A DNA stretch of 64,000 nucleotides from Serinus canaria (Eukaryota > Chordata > Aves > Passeriformes > Fringillidae), in the NCBI RefSeq assembly GCF_022539315.1, contig NC_066315.1, forward strand, positions 101,103,990 to 101,167,989, written 5' to 3'. Positions 39,631 through 50,605 of the stretch are shown here, piece by piece. The translations under genes and the position numbers were made by a program. The notes below the pieces were generated by a model. It made no database searches. It saw only the letters and a list, made by a program, of their open reading frames with translations, and was not told the DNA's origin. Every line of letters begins with the position of its first letter. Position 1 is the first letter of the stretch.

Positions 39631-42070
39631 ACACTGAGTAGTCACCAATTTAAGTTGATCCAAAAACAGCGTTAAAAATAAAACTTATCTGAAATTGTAA
39701 GACTGTAATGAATTTATCTGTTTCCTGCCCTAGGCATGCCAAACCATCCTGAACTCCAGTAGCCTAATTGATCTGTTTAGGAAGCAGATGAACTCGTTAC
39801 TTAGATTTATCGCCCTTTGACAATGGACGTTTTTGAGAAAGGATATAGTGAAATCCCTGTGAAGGTACTGAGTCCAAAACCAAAAGGTGACATATGTAAG
39901 GAGAAAGACATGATGAATTGAGGAAACCACTTTTCCCTTTTCTAGTTACTTTGTTTCTTTAATGCAGAAAGAAGATGAGCAAGGAGGCTCCTTCATGACC
40001 AGTAAAAGCTCTCCCATGCTGTAGTACACAGGAACAGATTAAATAATGCACAATCAGTGTAGGGGTACTTGGGAAATCAGGCCAATGATATCCTGTCAGT
40101 CTAACATCTAACACCACTGGAACCAAGTGAAAATCTCTCCTTTCTTAAGGGTCTGGCAGGGGATAGAAAGGATTTTAAAGATCCACTGCAGACTAGCTAT
40201 GTGGAAATTTCCCTGAGGTTTCAGGATTTCTGTGCAATCCCAACTATTCGCACTCCACTAGGCTGCAAATGAAGGGCTGCACTGAAGTCCACAGCTTACA
40301 GAAATGCATTCGTGTTCTTTCCACACCCAAGACACATATGGGAAAGCAGGAGAGAAGTGGCCACTGGTGTGGCCCTAAGGACATGTCTGCATGTGCGCTG
40401 GTTCTACAGACAGGCACAGTATCGGTCTCTCCAGCCAAGAGCAAGGGCCTGGTCCTTCTTGTGGGAACAGGAGCCTTTTCCCAGGAGAACAAATGGGTAA
40501 AATCCTGCAAAACAAGGTGTTCCTCCAAGCCCCTGAGTATTGGGAGCTATAGACACTCAGTATCCCAAGTGGGTAAATCCTAATGCAGAGCTGAGCAGTG
40601 AGCAGGGAAGTACCAGCCTGCCATTGCTCAAAGATGATTTTTCAACATTCATCCTTTGCATCAGTTGTGCTACACCAAAAACTTCTGCATGACACCAATT
40701 GGACTTAAAAATACATATATGTGCTTAGAAAGTGAAGTATAGCCCAAATTGTTGAGAATAGTGGCCCTAATTATTAAGTTTTATTTTAAAGCACTTAAAA
40801 CTATGCATGACAGCAAGTGCTCTGTATCCTTGCACTCCTCTGAAGTGCTCCTAATGGGCAATGTGCTACTTTACTTTCTGTTCTGTTCCACAGATTTATT
40901 TTCGTAGTGAATCCTGTGTGAATTTCTCCTGAATCAAACTCTTTCCCTGGTGAGACTATATAATCCTGCTGTCTTGTTAGAACAAAAACCATCTATGAGA
41001 CTTCATTCAAAACAAATCCCCTGTCAAACTATTCCTTCCTTGTCATTTGGACATTTATCCTTCTGGTAATACATAAGGAAGAAATTCTTTTGTTGTCTAG
41101 TTCTCTAGTTCAAATTTATAAAGAGGACAGTATCAGTCTGACAGAAATGTAAACAAAGAGATTTGCAACCTTTGCAGTGCTAGAATATATTGGGCAGTCA
41201 TTCACTGCACATGGAGGAAAAACAGCATTACTGCAGTAGCTCAATGAAAAAACCCTCTAATATATGGCTAGTTACAGTTCATTGTGATTATAACAATTTC
41301 CATATATAAAGATGAGTTTTTCAGTTCCAGCTTCACTATTTAAAGTCCTCCTTCCCTGACACTATTAACAAACTACACTCTGATGTATTGCATCTACTGG
41401 CATTAGTCATGGCTACACCTACTGTCTGTAATGGGATGCCATTCATCAGCTTGGTAGGCTGAAAATTAAGTGATTTTCCTGGAAATTGTTTCTCAGCAGA
41501 ATCATTTGATCCACTGTAGTTAAAAAGCCATGTCATTGGCTGCACTATAAATTCCATTTTACGGTCTTGATTTTACTTTTTTTAAAAATAAATTAATTGT
41601 AGTTTTCCTTTAGGCTTAATGCTGGTATAAAAGGTTTTGGCTGATGAGCAAATCTTTTCCAAACACAAGAATTTTCAATTCCATCACTTTTAAGTAACAG
41701 TGGCATAAAAAAACCTCACAGGAACAAACTTGTTTAAATCAGCCACACAAATGAAAGTTGACAACTGATTAGGTCCTCCTGGGAATGAATTGTTTCCTCT
41801 GTTCCAGGGGAAAAAATGTCATCAGCGACTTTGGAAGTGGCCTGAAGCATGGGTTTTGGAAATCTAATAATAGAAACACCAGTTTAAACAATTATATATT
41901 TAAGCAATTTTTATAAGTGAAGTTGGCATGACAACGCGTGAAGTTCAAAAAAACACCATCCCTTGTAAAATGCAAGCAGTAAAATGCAAACTGGGAAAAT
42001 CTCAGCATCAGACACATACAACCAACGGTGCAAAAAGCATAATGATCAGATGCTTAGACCTGCCACTTAC

Positions 42071-42258
42071 TTCATACTCCTCTTTAAATCCGTAGCCCTC
42101 TGCACACTTCATCTGGGTGATGTGCTGCAGCAGGTCAGCTACACGGATGGCTGGATGGAGCTGTCCAGTCTGGTAGGGCACATCCACTGGATCTCGCTTC
42201 TTATAGGTATGGGATTGGACCAGGCTGCTTGTGTCACTGCCCATCGTGTGGGTTTCAT
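42071..42258 (-). CDS. PTPRM: PTPRM exon: juxtamembrane end and start of phosphatase D1
   Basis: This 188-nt exon follows CTCTTTTTCTAG and ends at GAA|GTAAGT. The first two bases complete an Asp codon. It then reads [39 protein letters not shown] and [23 protein letters not shown], in three consecutive pieces. The [19 protein letters not shown] part is the helical N-terminal region of D1, the wedge-type helix-turn-helix seen in receptor phosphatases. The preceding [13 protein letters not shown] belongs to the PTPRM juxtamembrane linker. The exon ends in phase 0, so the next exon begins with the complete Ser codon of SFFEGQ. The sequence is almost identical to the mammalian PTPRM segment as I know it; Asp for Glu and Val for Ala in RDPVDVP seem to be the only clear changes near there. 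Confidence 0.97.
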
Positions 42259-43021
42259 CTAGAAAAAGAGTAGCTCATCACATACTGGCTCATTTTCACT
42301 TATTAGAAGAAACAGAAACTACAAAGATTTCTAGAGGAATGGCAGAAATCTGACACCATCAGCATTGGTTCTGTCTGTGAAGGCTACACCAGAAGAACAG
42401 TAAATCCATGAGCAGTTTACACACGGAAATCGCAAGACTGATTGGAATGAGGCAAAGTCCATAGTTCTACAATGGAAGCATTGCAGAGCAGTCCAAACTC
42501 TAATATTGTTTTAAATGTTGCTAGCTGATTGCAAACAAATTTTAAAACAGACATTTTTTCATTTTAAACTGCATGGAAGTTTCATTCTGAAACTTCAACA
42601 AGTCCCACAGAATGAATCTGGACTTGTATTTTTCATAGACTACTAAAGTGCTGTATTTTACACTGCAAATTTAGAGCAAATGTTTGGAGTGAGCAAAATA
42701 AAAAGATGCACAAAATGGCTTATGGGTTTATCAAGCTAGGACTGCAATGGAAATGTAGATCTGAAAACGACACTTGGAGACAAACTACAAGAGGACAAAT
42801 GCAAAGGATTATCTGGTAAGGAAAAAGGTCTTGACTGGCTGCTGAACATGCTTTAGGACCACAGTGTATCATGAGCCACCACATTAGGCATGGAATGTTA
42901 TATGTCAACTGACATGCAAGCCAACAAACAGGAGACCCCCGTGGGCTGGTTAAAATTTTTATGAGACACAAACTTCTCCCAACCCTCCACATCTCTTCCA
43001 TGGGGCAAATGGGCAACTTAC

Positions 43022-43033
43022 CATTGATTGGCA
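43022..43033 (-). CDS. PTPRM: Candidate optional 12-nt PTPRM microexon (VPIN)
   Basis: In the intron between the exons at 47013 and 42258, the minus strand reads a long pyrimidine tract (TTTCCTTTTTCTCCTCCTC and on), then CTTCTTAAAAG, the 12 bases TGCCAATCAATG, and a consensus donor GTAAGT. Spliced between its neighbours, the exon makes G|TG CCA ATC AAT G|AT. That gives Val-Pro-Ile-Asn and restores the Asp codon, so the frame is kept. As I remember it, mammalian PTPRM has an isoform with a 13-residue insert at exactly this junction ending VPIN. Here no AG occurs between the microexon AG and one about 70 bases further upstream, and that one gives the wrong phase. Only the short form therefore appears possible. 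Seen: the splice signals and phase. Inferred: that it is used. Confidence 0.5.
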
Positions 43034-43169
43034 CTTTTAAGAAGATACATATCAGGAGAAAAAAAGAGGAGGAGAAAAAGGAAACAGGGCATAAGCAACA
43101 GTACTGCATTAATAATTACAGGTAATTTTATGTTTTTAATTTAGTCTTTACAGAATGATTCCCTAAATG

Positions 43170-43275
43170 AGTCAGATTCTGATCTCAGTTTCACAGTAGA
43201 AATAAGATTTACTAAAACCAAGATATCATACTATGAGTCAATTCACACAGATGGAACTGAGATCAAAACCTCTAC
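43170..43275. repeat. Ancient repeat with inverted ends
   Basis: gattctgatctcagtttcac near 43175-43195 is mirrored by gatggaactgagatcaaaac near 43250-43270, an imperfect inverted repeat about 95 bases across. The motif 'tctgatctcagtt...aactgagatca' is characteristic of an old amniote element, probably a non-autonomous DNA transposon. Named family unknown to me. It lies about 140 bases 5' (in transcript order) of the candidate microexon. Confidence 0.6.
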
Positions 43276-43754
43276 TAAGAAGTAAATAGATGTGAAAGTG
43301 CACTCTGCCTAAGGAAGCAATATGACTTCCTTCCTGTATAAATGGAATTCTAAAAATTTATTCAGACTTGACAAGAGAAAAAACCCACCCCAAATTCTAA
43401 GGTCCAAGAATCATCACAAATATTTTATCTGTTTACTCAAATAATAATTTTATGTATCTTAGAGTTTTTTAATTTTAACCAAAATTTTTAATATGGCACT
43501 TTGATTTATTCAAGCTATTCCTCCCTGAGTGAATACTGAAAAAAAAACCCAAACAACTAAATCTGTATCATATTTATAAAATGAGGTATTTATAAAAAAA
43601 TACTACTTTTTAAAATAAGCCATATGAAAGGGAAGCCTGAAAATAATATTTCCACATTCATAAGTTAGATATAGCGTAGCAGAAAATTCCACAAATACTC
43701 TGTATGAAAAGTTCCCAGATTCTCATGTACACACCAAAACTATTACCACACCTT

Positions 43755-43885
43755 GTTAAAGGTGAGATTCTGGTCTTAGTTGTACTATTGAAAATTGACA
43801 TTAAAGCCAGAAAGCTCAATGAATCGCATTTCAAAGATGGTTTGAGGCCCTCTCAGTTCTCACTAAGACAAATGAAATCTGGTCC
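43755..43885. repeat. Possible second copy of the old inverted-end repeat
   Basis: gagattctggtcttagttgta at one side and gacaaatgaaatctggtcctc at the other are weakly similar to the element at 43170-43275. The copy is more degenerate, and membership of the same family is only suggested. Confidence 0.35.
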
Positions 43886-44069
43886 TCACTAAGCATACAG
43901 TCAACATGAACTGTGCACTGACACCTAAACCAAAAACAGGAGAGAAAAATCTATGGTTATGAGTATGGCCATTTCACTCCTTTTCCTATCAGTTCTCTAA
44001 TCTGGTCTAATGCAGAGGAAAGGGATTCATCTTCTAGTCATAAAATTTTACAACTTTTGTCAAATGTGG

Positions 44070-44140
44070 TATAAAACTGTATCGCAAAGCACCTCGGGAT
44101 GCATGGCATGAAGCGTGGTATACAAGTGTAGGTACATATG
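44070..44140 (+). repeat. MIR/L2-like ancient SINE tail
   Basis: The string ctgtatcgcaaagcacctcgggatgcatggcatgaagcgtggtatacaagtg matches the common 3' tail pattern of old tRNA-SINE/L2-type repeats ('gtaaagcactttgggatgc...gaaggtgctatataagtg'). This is a fossil fragment; the exact family (MIR, L2 or AmnSINE-like) cannot be fixed by eye. Confidence 0.6.
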
Positions 44141-44274
44141 TTGCTGCTGAAATGGCACCTGGAAACTACAAGGTGGCTAAGACACAAAAGACAAAAAAAA
44201 GTGTAGAAAGTTGATAATGATTTTTTGATTGCTTATTTCAATTTTAGGAACAAGTTAGAAAATGTGAGGATTTT

Positions 44275-44289
44275 CTTTTTTTTTTTTTT
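44275..44289. repeat. Poly(T) run
   Basis: About 15 T residues in a row on the plus strand in the 4.75 kb intron. Simple low-complexity sequence. Confidence 0.75.
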
Positions 44290-47012
44290 GCAAACTGCAA
44301 AATTCTTTGCAACACAGACTGTTAGCAACTAAGACGAAGGCAAAGCTATCAAAGTCTTGCTCTATGCAAGCATCAGATTAATAATTATGAATCTCTTTCC
44401 TGCAAGCTCCCTACTTTTAGACTAATTTTCCTCTCTCCATTTCTTTATCTCTTATAGTTGCTTTAATACAGAAGGAGTTATCATTTAAGCTTTTTAAAAT
44501 AAAGTGGTTTTAATCCTTGGTTTATATAGTACATGAGGATCCACATACTACAGTTTTTTATTTTGCCTCTGAGCACTGCAGCATGAGCTTTTCAGGCTGT
44601 GGGTTTTTCAAAAGGTGAGATCCTCCAGAAGCAGCATGGGAAGTCCATGTGCAATGGGAAGTTTGCCTGGCTTAAATACTCCTACAGCTGCAGTTGTTCT
44701 GCTGTACACTTACCCATTCCCGTAGAGCTACAGAACATTTATTAAATAATATATTTGCAAACAGTAAGTGTGCTGTGGCTTTTCTATCAGATTTTGAAAG
44801 CTGAACTCAACCATTCGCCAGACTTGTACCTTTCCCAGGAGGTCACACTGAGAAGATCATTTAATTCTAGCTACAGGCTTGATCCTGCAGTTTAACACAA
44901 CTTCTTTGGACAGTGGAAGACAGCTAAAGCAGGTATTACTTGTAATTAAAAACCTGCATACTTTGTTAACAGCCGTATTCCCCTACCAGCTCAAGCGCAG
45001 TTAATTTGATTTACCTCAGATACAACACTATTTCTGTACAGAGAGTCATAAACACATATTGGGAGAGAGATCTAATCTGAATGGAACACTGTTCATAAAA
45101 TGGTACTAAATTTTTAACATGTAAAGTTAAAAAAATATTTATTTCATGCAGTGAAATACCTGAAATATTTTCTGAGATGAGTAAGCACAGGTTTGCTGTA
45201 GTAGGCCATAAAATACTTATGTAACTAATTAAAAGATTTTAGAGACTTAGTAAAATCAGAGAATTTATTTTTCCCAGTGTGTGTTTGCCTGATAGCCGAA
45301 CTACTTGCTTAGAGATTATTTCTTGGGGGAAAAAAAAGCTAACAAATAATTTTACCATTGTTATTGTATAGAAAAGGATCACAAAAATAACAAAAGAAAG
45401 CATTAACCAAATAATACAGATAGGAAATCTGAAAGTTTTTCTCCTGATAATAGTACTTTCTCCTTGCCCACCCACAAGGTCAGAAAGAACATCTACTGCA
45501 TGAAGCGCTGAATGAATGCTAAAGCACACAAAAAAATCTAACATCTCAGGCAGTTAAAAGGCACTGCAAATTTCATTTGCATGCAGATTATTACATTGTT
45601 ACAGTCACTACCATTACTTTCTTCCAGATTTACATAATGTATAAAACCAGCAAAGTTCTTTCTCAAAGTTATCACATTGAAGTGCACTGCACTAAATATT
45701 CCTTCACAATAACAAATTTTCAAGACCCCTTCCTAAACTTTTACTTCTTATATGCTTCACTCAATGTCTATGTAAGCCTGTTTAACTTACAGTTCAAGGG
45801 CAGGAATTAGACAAGGGGGTCTTAATTTTTTTACAGTGATTGGAAGAAAAAAGAGGAGAAAGGAAAATATTTGTTGTGGAAATATAGGCTGAAAAACAAG
45901 TAAATTAATAGGCTTAGCACTTAAGGAGTTTGACTTTCTGCTACAGTGCACTATTATGTTTTGAATTACTATAAAAAAACTGCCCATGTTTAGTTCAAAG
46001 TTAGCAGGGGAAGGAGGTGTAAATGAATACAAGCCACGAAGGGGTTAGAGTTAAGCATTGAAAATGCAATAGCACCTCATGCTTACTACTTAGCACTGTG
46101 CAGAAACCTCTCTCTTTTTGACATTGGACAATACCAGATTTTCCTAAATTCCAAGTGGAAATGCTTTACATTTACTTTTACTGTTTTATTTCATCCCTGT
46201 GACACCTGATGCACAATAAACTATATACTCTGTCATGTTATGATTTTGCTGTTCAAAATACCATCTCCTCTCTGAAACCTCACTTTTTGAAAAGCACATC
46301 AGAAACTCTGCAGAATTGTAGAGTTATTGTAGAATAGCTGGTAGATGGCCAGAACTGTATTTTGTCTGATTTTCTGCATCTTGAGCAGTTTAACTAGGAA
46401 AAAAAAAGTTATTTTTAAGAAGTAACTTCTTCAGTTCTGAGGTAAAACAGGAAAAAAATGAGGAAAACTATTTTGATTGCTGCGATAATCAAATTCTTTT
46501 GTGTCACTCCAAATACATGCATAAACATTTCCTTGCAAATCCACTTGTTAAAATTATTTCTGTCTTTTCTCCCCTGACTTGCACTATGACAGTAGTAATC
46601 AAACCTGATACTGCCCTTAGCACCTCACTGCAGCCAAGTTTACCACCCCTCCCTTTAGCAGAAAGCTCCAGCATTTTGCATACTGTTGTCTGCTCCCCAA
46701 GAACTGCCACTTCCGAAATTACTTCAGCAATAAACTTTGATAAAGGGAAATGTTCTCACCTAAAATTGCAGTTGGCACAAATGGATCTGTCATACATCAT
46801 AAGCAGGTCAATGCAGGAAAGGTAAAAAGAGAGAGAACAGTAAATGATTGATACATGTTCCTGAGTTTTCTTTCAGAAAGCTGCTGTTAGCAAACGGTAT
46901 GTTTCTTATATATACTTAAATGTTGATGGCAAGAAGTATAATTACATAAATATGTATGCTTTTATTATGGAAAGGTCTACAGAGGGTGGAAACCAAGAAA
47001 AAAACTGGTTAC

Positions 47013-47087
47013 CTGGGTAATAAGAATTAGGCACTGTTGTGCTCAGTGTGTTAGTTTTCATTGTAAATGAAGATGGTGAAGATACAG
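47013..47087 (-). CDS. PTPRM: PTPRM exon: Ser/Thr-rich juxtamembrane segment
   Basis: This 75-nt exon is preceded by CTCTTTGCAG and followed by CAG|GTAACC. It completes the split Ser codon with CT and then reads VSSPSSFTMKTNTLST and TVPNSYYP, ending on the first base (G) of a split Asp or Val codon. The segment is Ser/Thr/Tyr-rich and probably disordered. It belongs to the unusually long juxtamembrane region of R2B phosphatases, which separates the membrane from D1. The match to PTPRM is close, with one likely substitution compared with the mammalian protein as I remember it (Thr-Thr for Thr-Ser before VPNSYYP). The downstream phase allows either direct joining to the exon at 42258 or inclusion of the candidate 12-nt microexon at 43033-43022. 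Confidence 0.96.
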
Positions 47088-49609
47088 CTGCAAAGAGAAA
47101 CAAAGCTGGTTAGAGACAGAGATATGATATGCAGCTACTTATGCTGAGTGACACAGCAGATGGTATTGACTTGACTTAGAGTTCATCCTGCTGTGTTTCT
47201 TGCACTGGAATCAGGAGCTAGGGAAAACCAGGCAACTCTAGTGAATGAAATAGCTCACTGAATTTGATCAGTTCTCTAAAAAGAAGTGTTGTTGGAGTAA
47301 GTATTTTGATTGCTGATGGGAAATATACTTCTTAAATCACTAGATTAGACAGAATACTGATGCTTGAAACAACACATCACAACGACAAGAGGTGTTTTTG
47401 ACAGAAGCTTTGATCATTAATAAGTTTTCCTTATCACACTGTAAATACTTTATGCAAATATTCTACTGCAGTTTATTTTTTCCTCTCCTTTTTTATCTGA
47501 TTTGTTTAGACAGGTGGATAGTATGCATGGAGATTCTAATAGACCCTGAATATTACTCTTTGTTTAAGGTGGTTTTCAGGGAGAGATATACAGACCAATG
47601 CTCACATAGGTATTTAATAATTGAACCACTTGTAAAACCAAAGGGAAAGACCAATGGGAACAAATTAGATTCAGTTTGCCCCTAGTATACAAATATCATG
47701 CAAATTACCATTGTAAACACAGATACATTTAACAGGTAGGAGTTAAGCACAACATTTTTCAGGATGTTCAGCTAAAGAGTCATTAGAGGCTTTTAAGCAA
47801 AGCTCCTTGCAAATTCTGCCTTAGTTGCTCATCTACACACCTGAAATTTAGTCTGATCAATGAATGTAAGCATATTCTGGATACCTGTAAACTGACTAAC
47901 AGGAATGTGTGAAACAAAACAGAGTTGAGGGAGACAGGATCTGCTGGATTAGGAGTGAGTTTACTCCTGCTGGCTTTCATCCGTCTCCTTTCCAGTTGAT
48001 CTTCCAGGGCAAACAGTTACTAGCCTTTGTTAACATGGGAATATCTCAAAATTGGTTTAAATAATGCTAATAGTTATCCTTTAGCATATAAATTATTATA
48101 TCTGAGACCATGTTCCTTTGATTCCTCCAGAATGAGGAGATTACATTTCCTTGACCGCCAGAACAGAGTGATACTTCTTTTGGGTATGGATACAGAGATT
48201 AGTTGAAGTCAGGGCTGCTGCAGGTAATAAAACTCGCTAGGTAGAGAATGCAGGCAGGGTAATAGGAAGCAGGAATGTTCTAAATCTCTTGTGTACAAGG
48301 TCTTACACAAGGTCTTGCACTGTCAGGTGCACCTTTTGGTGGCCGTGTTTCTTATGGAAAGTCTAATCAGAGGTTCTAGCCCTTGAGCAGTATAAAAACT
48401 TGTTATGGCAATAATTTCAAAGAGGTCTGAGGTGGTTTAACATAAGGAAGATTTAGTCCCAGGAACTCATTGCAGCTTCATTTGTAGCTATGACCATTCA
48501 GTAGCACCACTGGAAAACTGTACTGTATTGATGGAAGATGAAGTAAAACCTCTTGAGCTCTTCACAGAAATAAGCAAATCTCATTAACTGCAGGGGTATA
48601 TCCTCACCAGAAAGGCAGGTCTGATTTGAAAGATCTATTTCAAACCAATTTCAAAAGTAACTCAAATGCAAATTAACATTGCAAATTCTGAGCCTAATGC
48701 TGCTGAGAAAAGTCTCACTGTATAAACCTCACAGAGTGTTTGTACAATTGAGCTCATCAAAGATAAATTCTCAAGCATATTATTAAAGAGTGGGAGTTGG
48801 GCCTTGCATACTGTTAGAACTTGAAAAAAAATTAATCTTTGACAAATTTCAAAGATGTTAAAAAAAACACTGGCATACAAAAACCCTGAGGTTCCTTAAG
48901 AACCAAAATTAGAAAAAACTTTTTGAATTTAGCCATTCTTTTAAACAATTAGAAAAACATATTATTTTTTATGGTTTTTGCTTAGTGCAAACCCTCTGAC
49001 AGGAGTGAGATCTTGACTAAAATTCTAATACAGAAAATTTTATAACCCAAATCTTATTTGTTTTCAGGGTACATTCAAGAAGGCCCAGGATATTAGAGAA
49101 TCTCTTATGAGATTGCAAAACAGATAAATCCACTGCTTCTTCTTTTGCACAAGCAACAGAAAGAGCATAATCTAGAATTACAAATAATAAAACAATCAGA
49201 TTATCATTATTAAGTTATTACATTCAAAAATAAATTTGTACTGTCAAAAAAAGTGAATAAGTGAAGCATTTGAAGGACTTGGGACAGCATGAGAGATATA
49301 AAATTTTCAACATAATGGAGACTGGTGAAAGGTAAAACTACTGTTTCAGTAATGTCACTGCTCTTCTGCAGAAGAAAAGGATGGACAGAAAAAAGCTCAA
49401 TTATCCTTATTATTTTTAAAGAAGTCTATACTTGATGTCTGACTGTCTTGCTCATTTGAATAGACACTGTAATGTGCTGCACAGTGGGAAACTCTCGGTC
49501 CCATGGATTTTCCATGACTGAGTAATGAGGAATATTTTAAAAACCATTTGCACCTTTCTTTCACCTTCAAAAAAGAAAAAAAAAAAAAGAAAGAAAAGAA
49601 AAAACTTAC
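47088..49609 (-). other. PTPRM: Intron, 2.52 kb
   Basis: The intron between the two membrane-proximal juxtamembrane exons. Its first 45 bases are strikingly U-rich in the transcript, directly after GTAAGT. Otherwise AT-rich sequence with no repeat or gene that I recognise. Confidence 0.85.
49567..49609 (-). promoter_or_regulatory. PTPRM: Transcript U-rich tract directly after a 5' splice site
   Basis: In the transcript the donor GTAAGT of the exon at 49610 is followed without a gap by TTTTTCTTTTCTTTCTTTTTTTTTTTTCTTTTTTG. U-rich sequence just downstream of a 5' splice site is a known binding context for TIA1/TIAL1, which help U1 snRNP, and U/C-rich stretches also attract PTBP1. The tract is seen; regulation is inferred. 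Confidence 0.4.
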
Positions 49610-49761
49610 ATCTCCCATTTAGATTGTGCGTGTCCATGAAAGAGAAAGCTTCATCACAGTTGGTGCCTTGCTCAGTGTAGCTTTTATCCATTGAATTCAC
49701 CATCACTGTCATTTCCTGCCGAGTGCTACTCAATGTCTCTTTCCGCTTCTTAGCCAATTTT
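49610..49761 (-). CDS. PTPRM: PTPRM exon: membrane-proximal cytoplasmic segment
   Basis: This 152-nt exon encodes the stretch just inside the membrane. Its first base completes a split codon (probably the Arg of the KKR stop-transfer motif), then reads KLAKKRKETLSSTRQEM, MVNSMDKSYTEQGTNCDEAF and SFMDTHNLNGR, with the last base opening a split Ser codon. The basic KLAKKRK run is typical of residues that follow a transmembrane helix. The acceptor is a pyrimidine-rich tract ending in TTTCTTAAG. The donor is T|GTAAGT, followed at once by a long U-rich run in the transcript. The next exon supplies CT to make the Ser codon, so the join is exact. The leading leucine is encoded by TTG and is not a start codon; the open frame simply runs into intron at both ends. 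The preceding transmembrane exon was not found in the window. Confidence 0.96.
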
Positions 49762-50569
49762 CTTAAGAAATGAATGATGAGGGGAAAAAAAGGAGAAAAA
49801 CAACTTTCAGTAAGCAGACATAGTTTTCATGTTGTTTACATCAGTATTGTAGTTTGTGACTATATTAATTACTAACATTTACATTTGCTTCTGCATTTCT
49901 GGAACCTTAAATTTATTTTACTCTCATCTCTTTCAGTCTGATAATCAAGGGATAGTTGCCAGTCCACTGACACATGGTCAACAGCACCTTAATCTTTGGG
50001 GGTCACCACTGAATTAAAGGAGACTACTTGGATATGAAGGTGATGTGAACTACAGTATCAGAGGCTGTATCTGATTAAACATATAAATAAAAATGAAAAG
50101 ATAGATTTTACTGGAACTGACAAATCTGTACCAATGTTCACGTGCTTAGAAGAGTCTGGAGAGGTTTTATTGAGACCCTGTGTAACAACAATCTAGTTTA
50201 TATAATACTGTATAGTCTATGTTGGAGCTCTGAATACACACTGCACACTCAAGAGACATTTCAAATTGACTCGTATTCCTAAAGACTATTTTCTATCACT
50301 CCTGATTTCAGGAGAATTAGTCACATGAGTTAGTTGCTTCTCAGCAGGAGTGGTCTCTCAGACACAAGATCTTAAATCTGATACTACAATAGTGATTCAT
50401 TAAACTATAGAATTGCTTCAGATACATAAGCCTCTTTTCTTCCCCAGGTCTGTCTGCTTCAGTCTAAAGTCTCACTGTTTCTCCCCAAATTATGCTTAGC
50501 TGTATCACAAAACAACATGTCCAAAACTCCTGATTTTTCCTTCAACCTCTGTTAGGCATCTGTGATCCT

Positions 50570-50605
50570 GATGATAGCAGATCCCATGATGATAGCAGAT
50601 CCCAT
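50570..50605. repeat. 18-bp perfect tandem duplication
   Basis: The unit gatgatagcagatcccat occurs twice head to tail without a mismatch. It is a local intronic duplication. Confidence 0.9.

Larger units (their letters stand above)
17218..42070 (-). other. PTPRM: Intron, 24.9 kb
   Basis: The largest intron here, between the exon ending ...EEYE (donor GTAAGT) and the one starting SFFEGQ. It holds one CR1 3' fragment (24884-25065), two old amniote repeats (about 31436-31840 and 39480-39630), a 22-bp tandem duplication (29422-29466), A-rich tracts (28553-28593 and 31357-31370) and a poly(T) run near 24517-24530. Slightly GC-richer stretches occur at about 33730-34210 and 40240-40600 without recognisable genes. 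I saw no additional PTPRM exon and no unrelated gene. Confidence 0.85.
42259..47012 (-). other. PTPRM: Intron, 4.75 kb, with microexon candidate
   Basis: The intron between the VPNSYYP exon and the ETHTM exon. It carries the candidate 12-nt microexon at 43033-43022 and, just upstream in transcript terms, three pieces that look like very old repeats at about 43170-43275, 43755-43885 and 44070-44140. A poly(T) run sits near 44275-44289. The remainder shows nothing recognisable. Confidence 0.85.

Noticed and set aside
42720..43109. A 129-codon minus-strand open frame.
   Set aside because: It reads through the pyrimidine tract of the microexon candidate and has no protein-like composition apart from the VPIN codons. 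Treated as intron.
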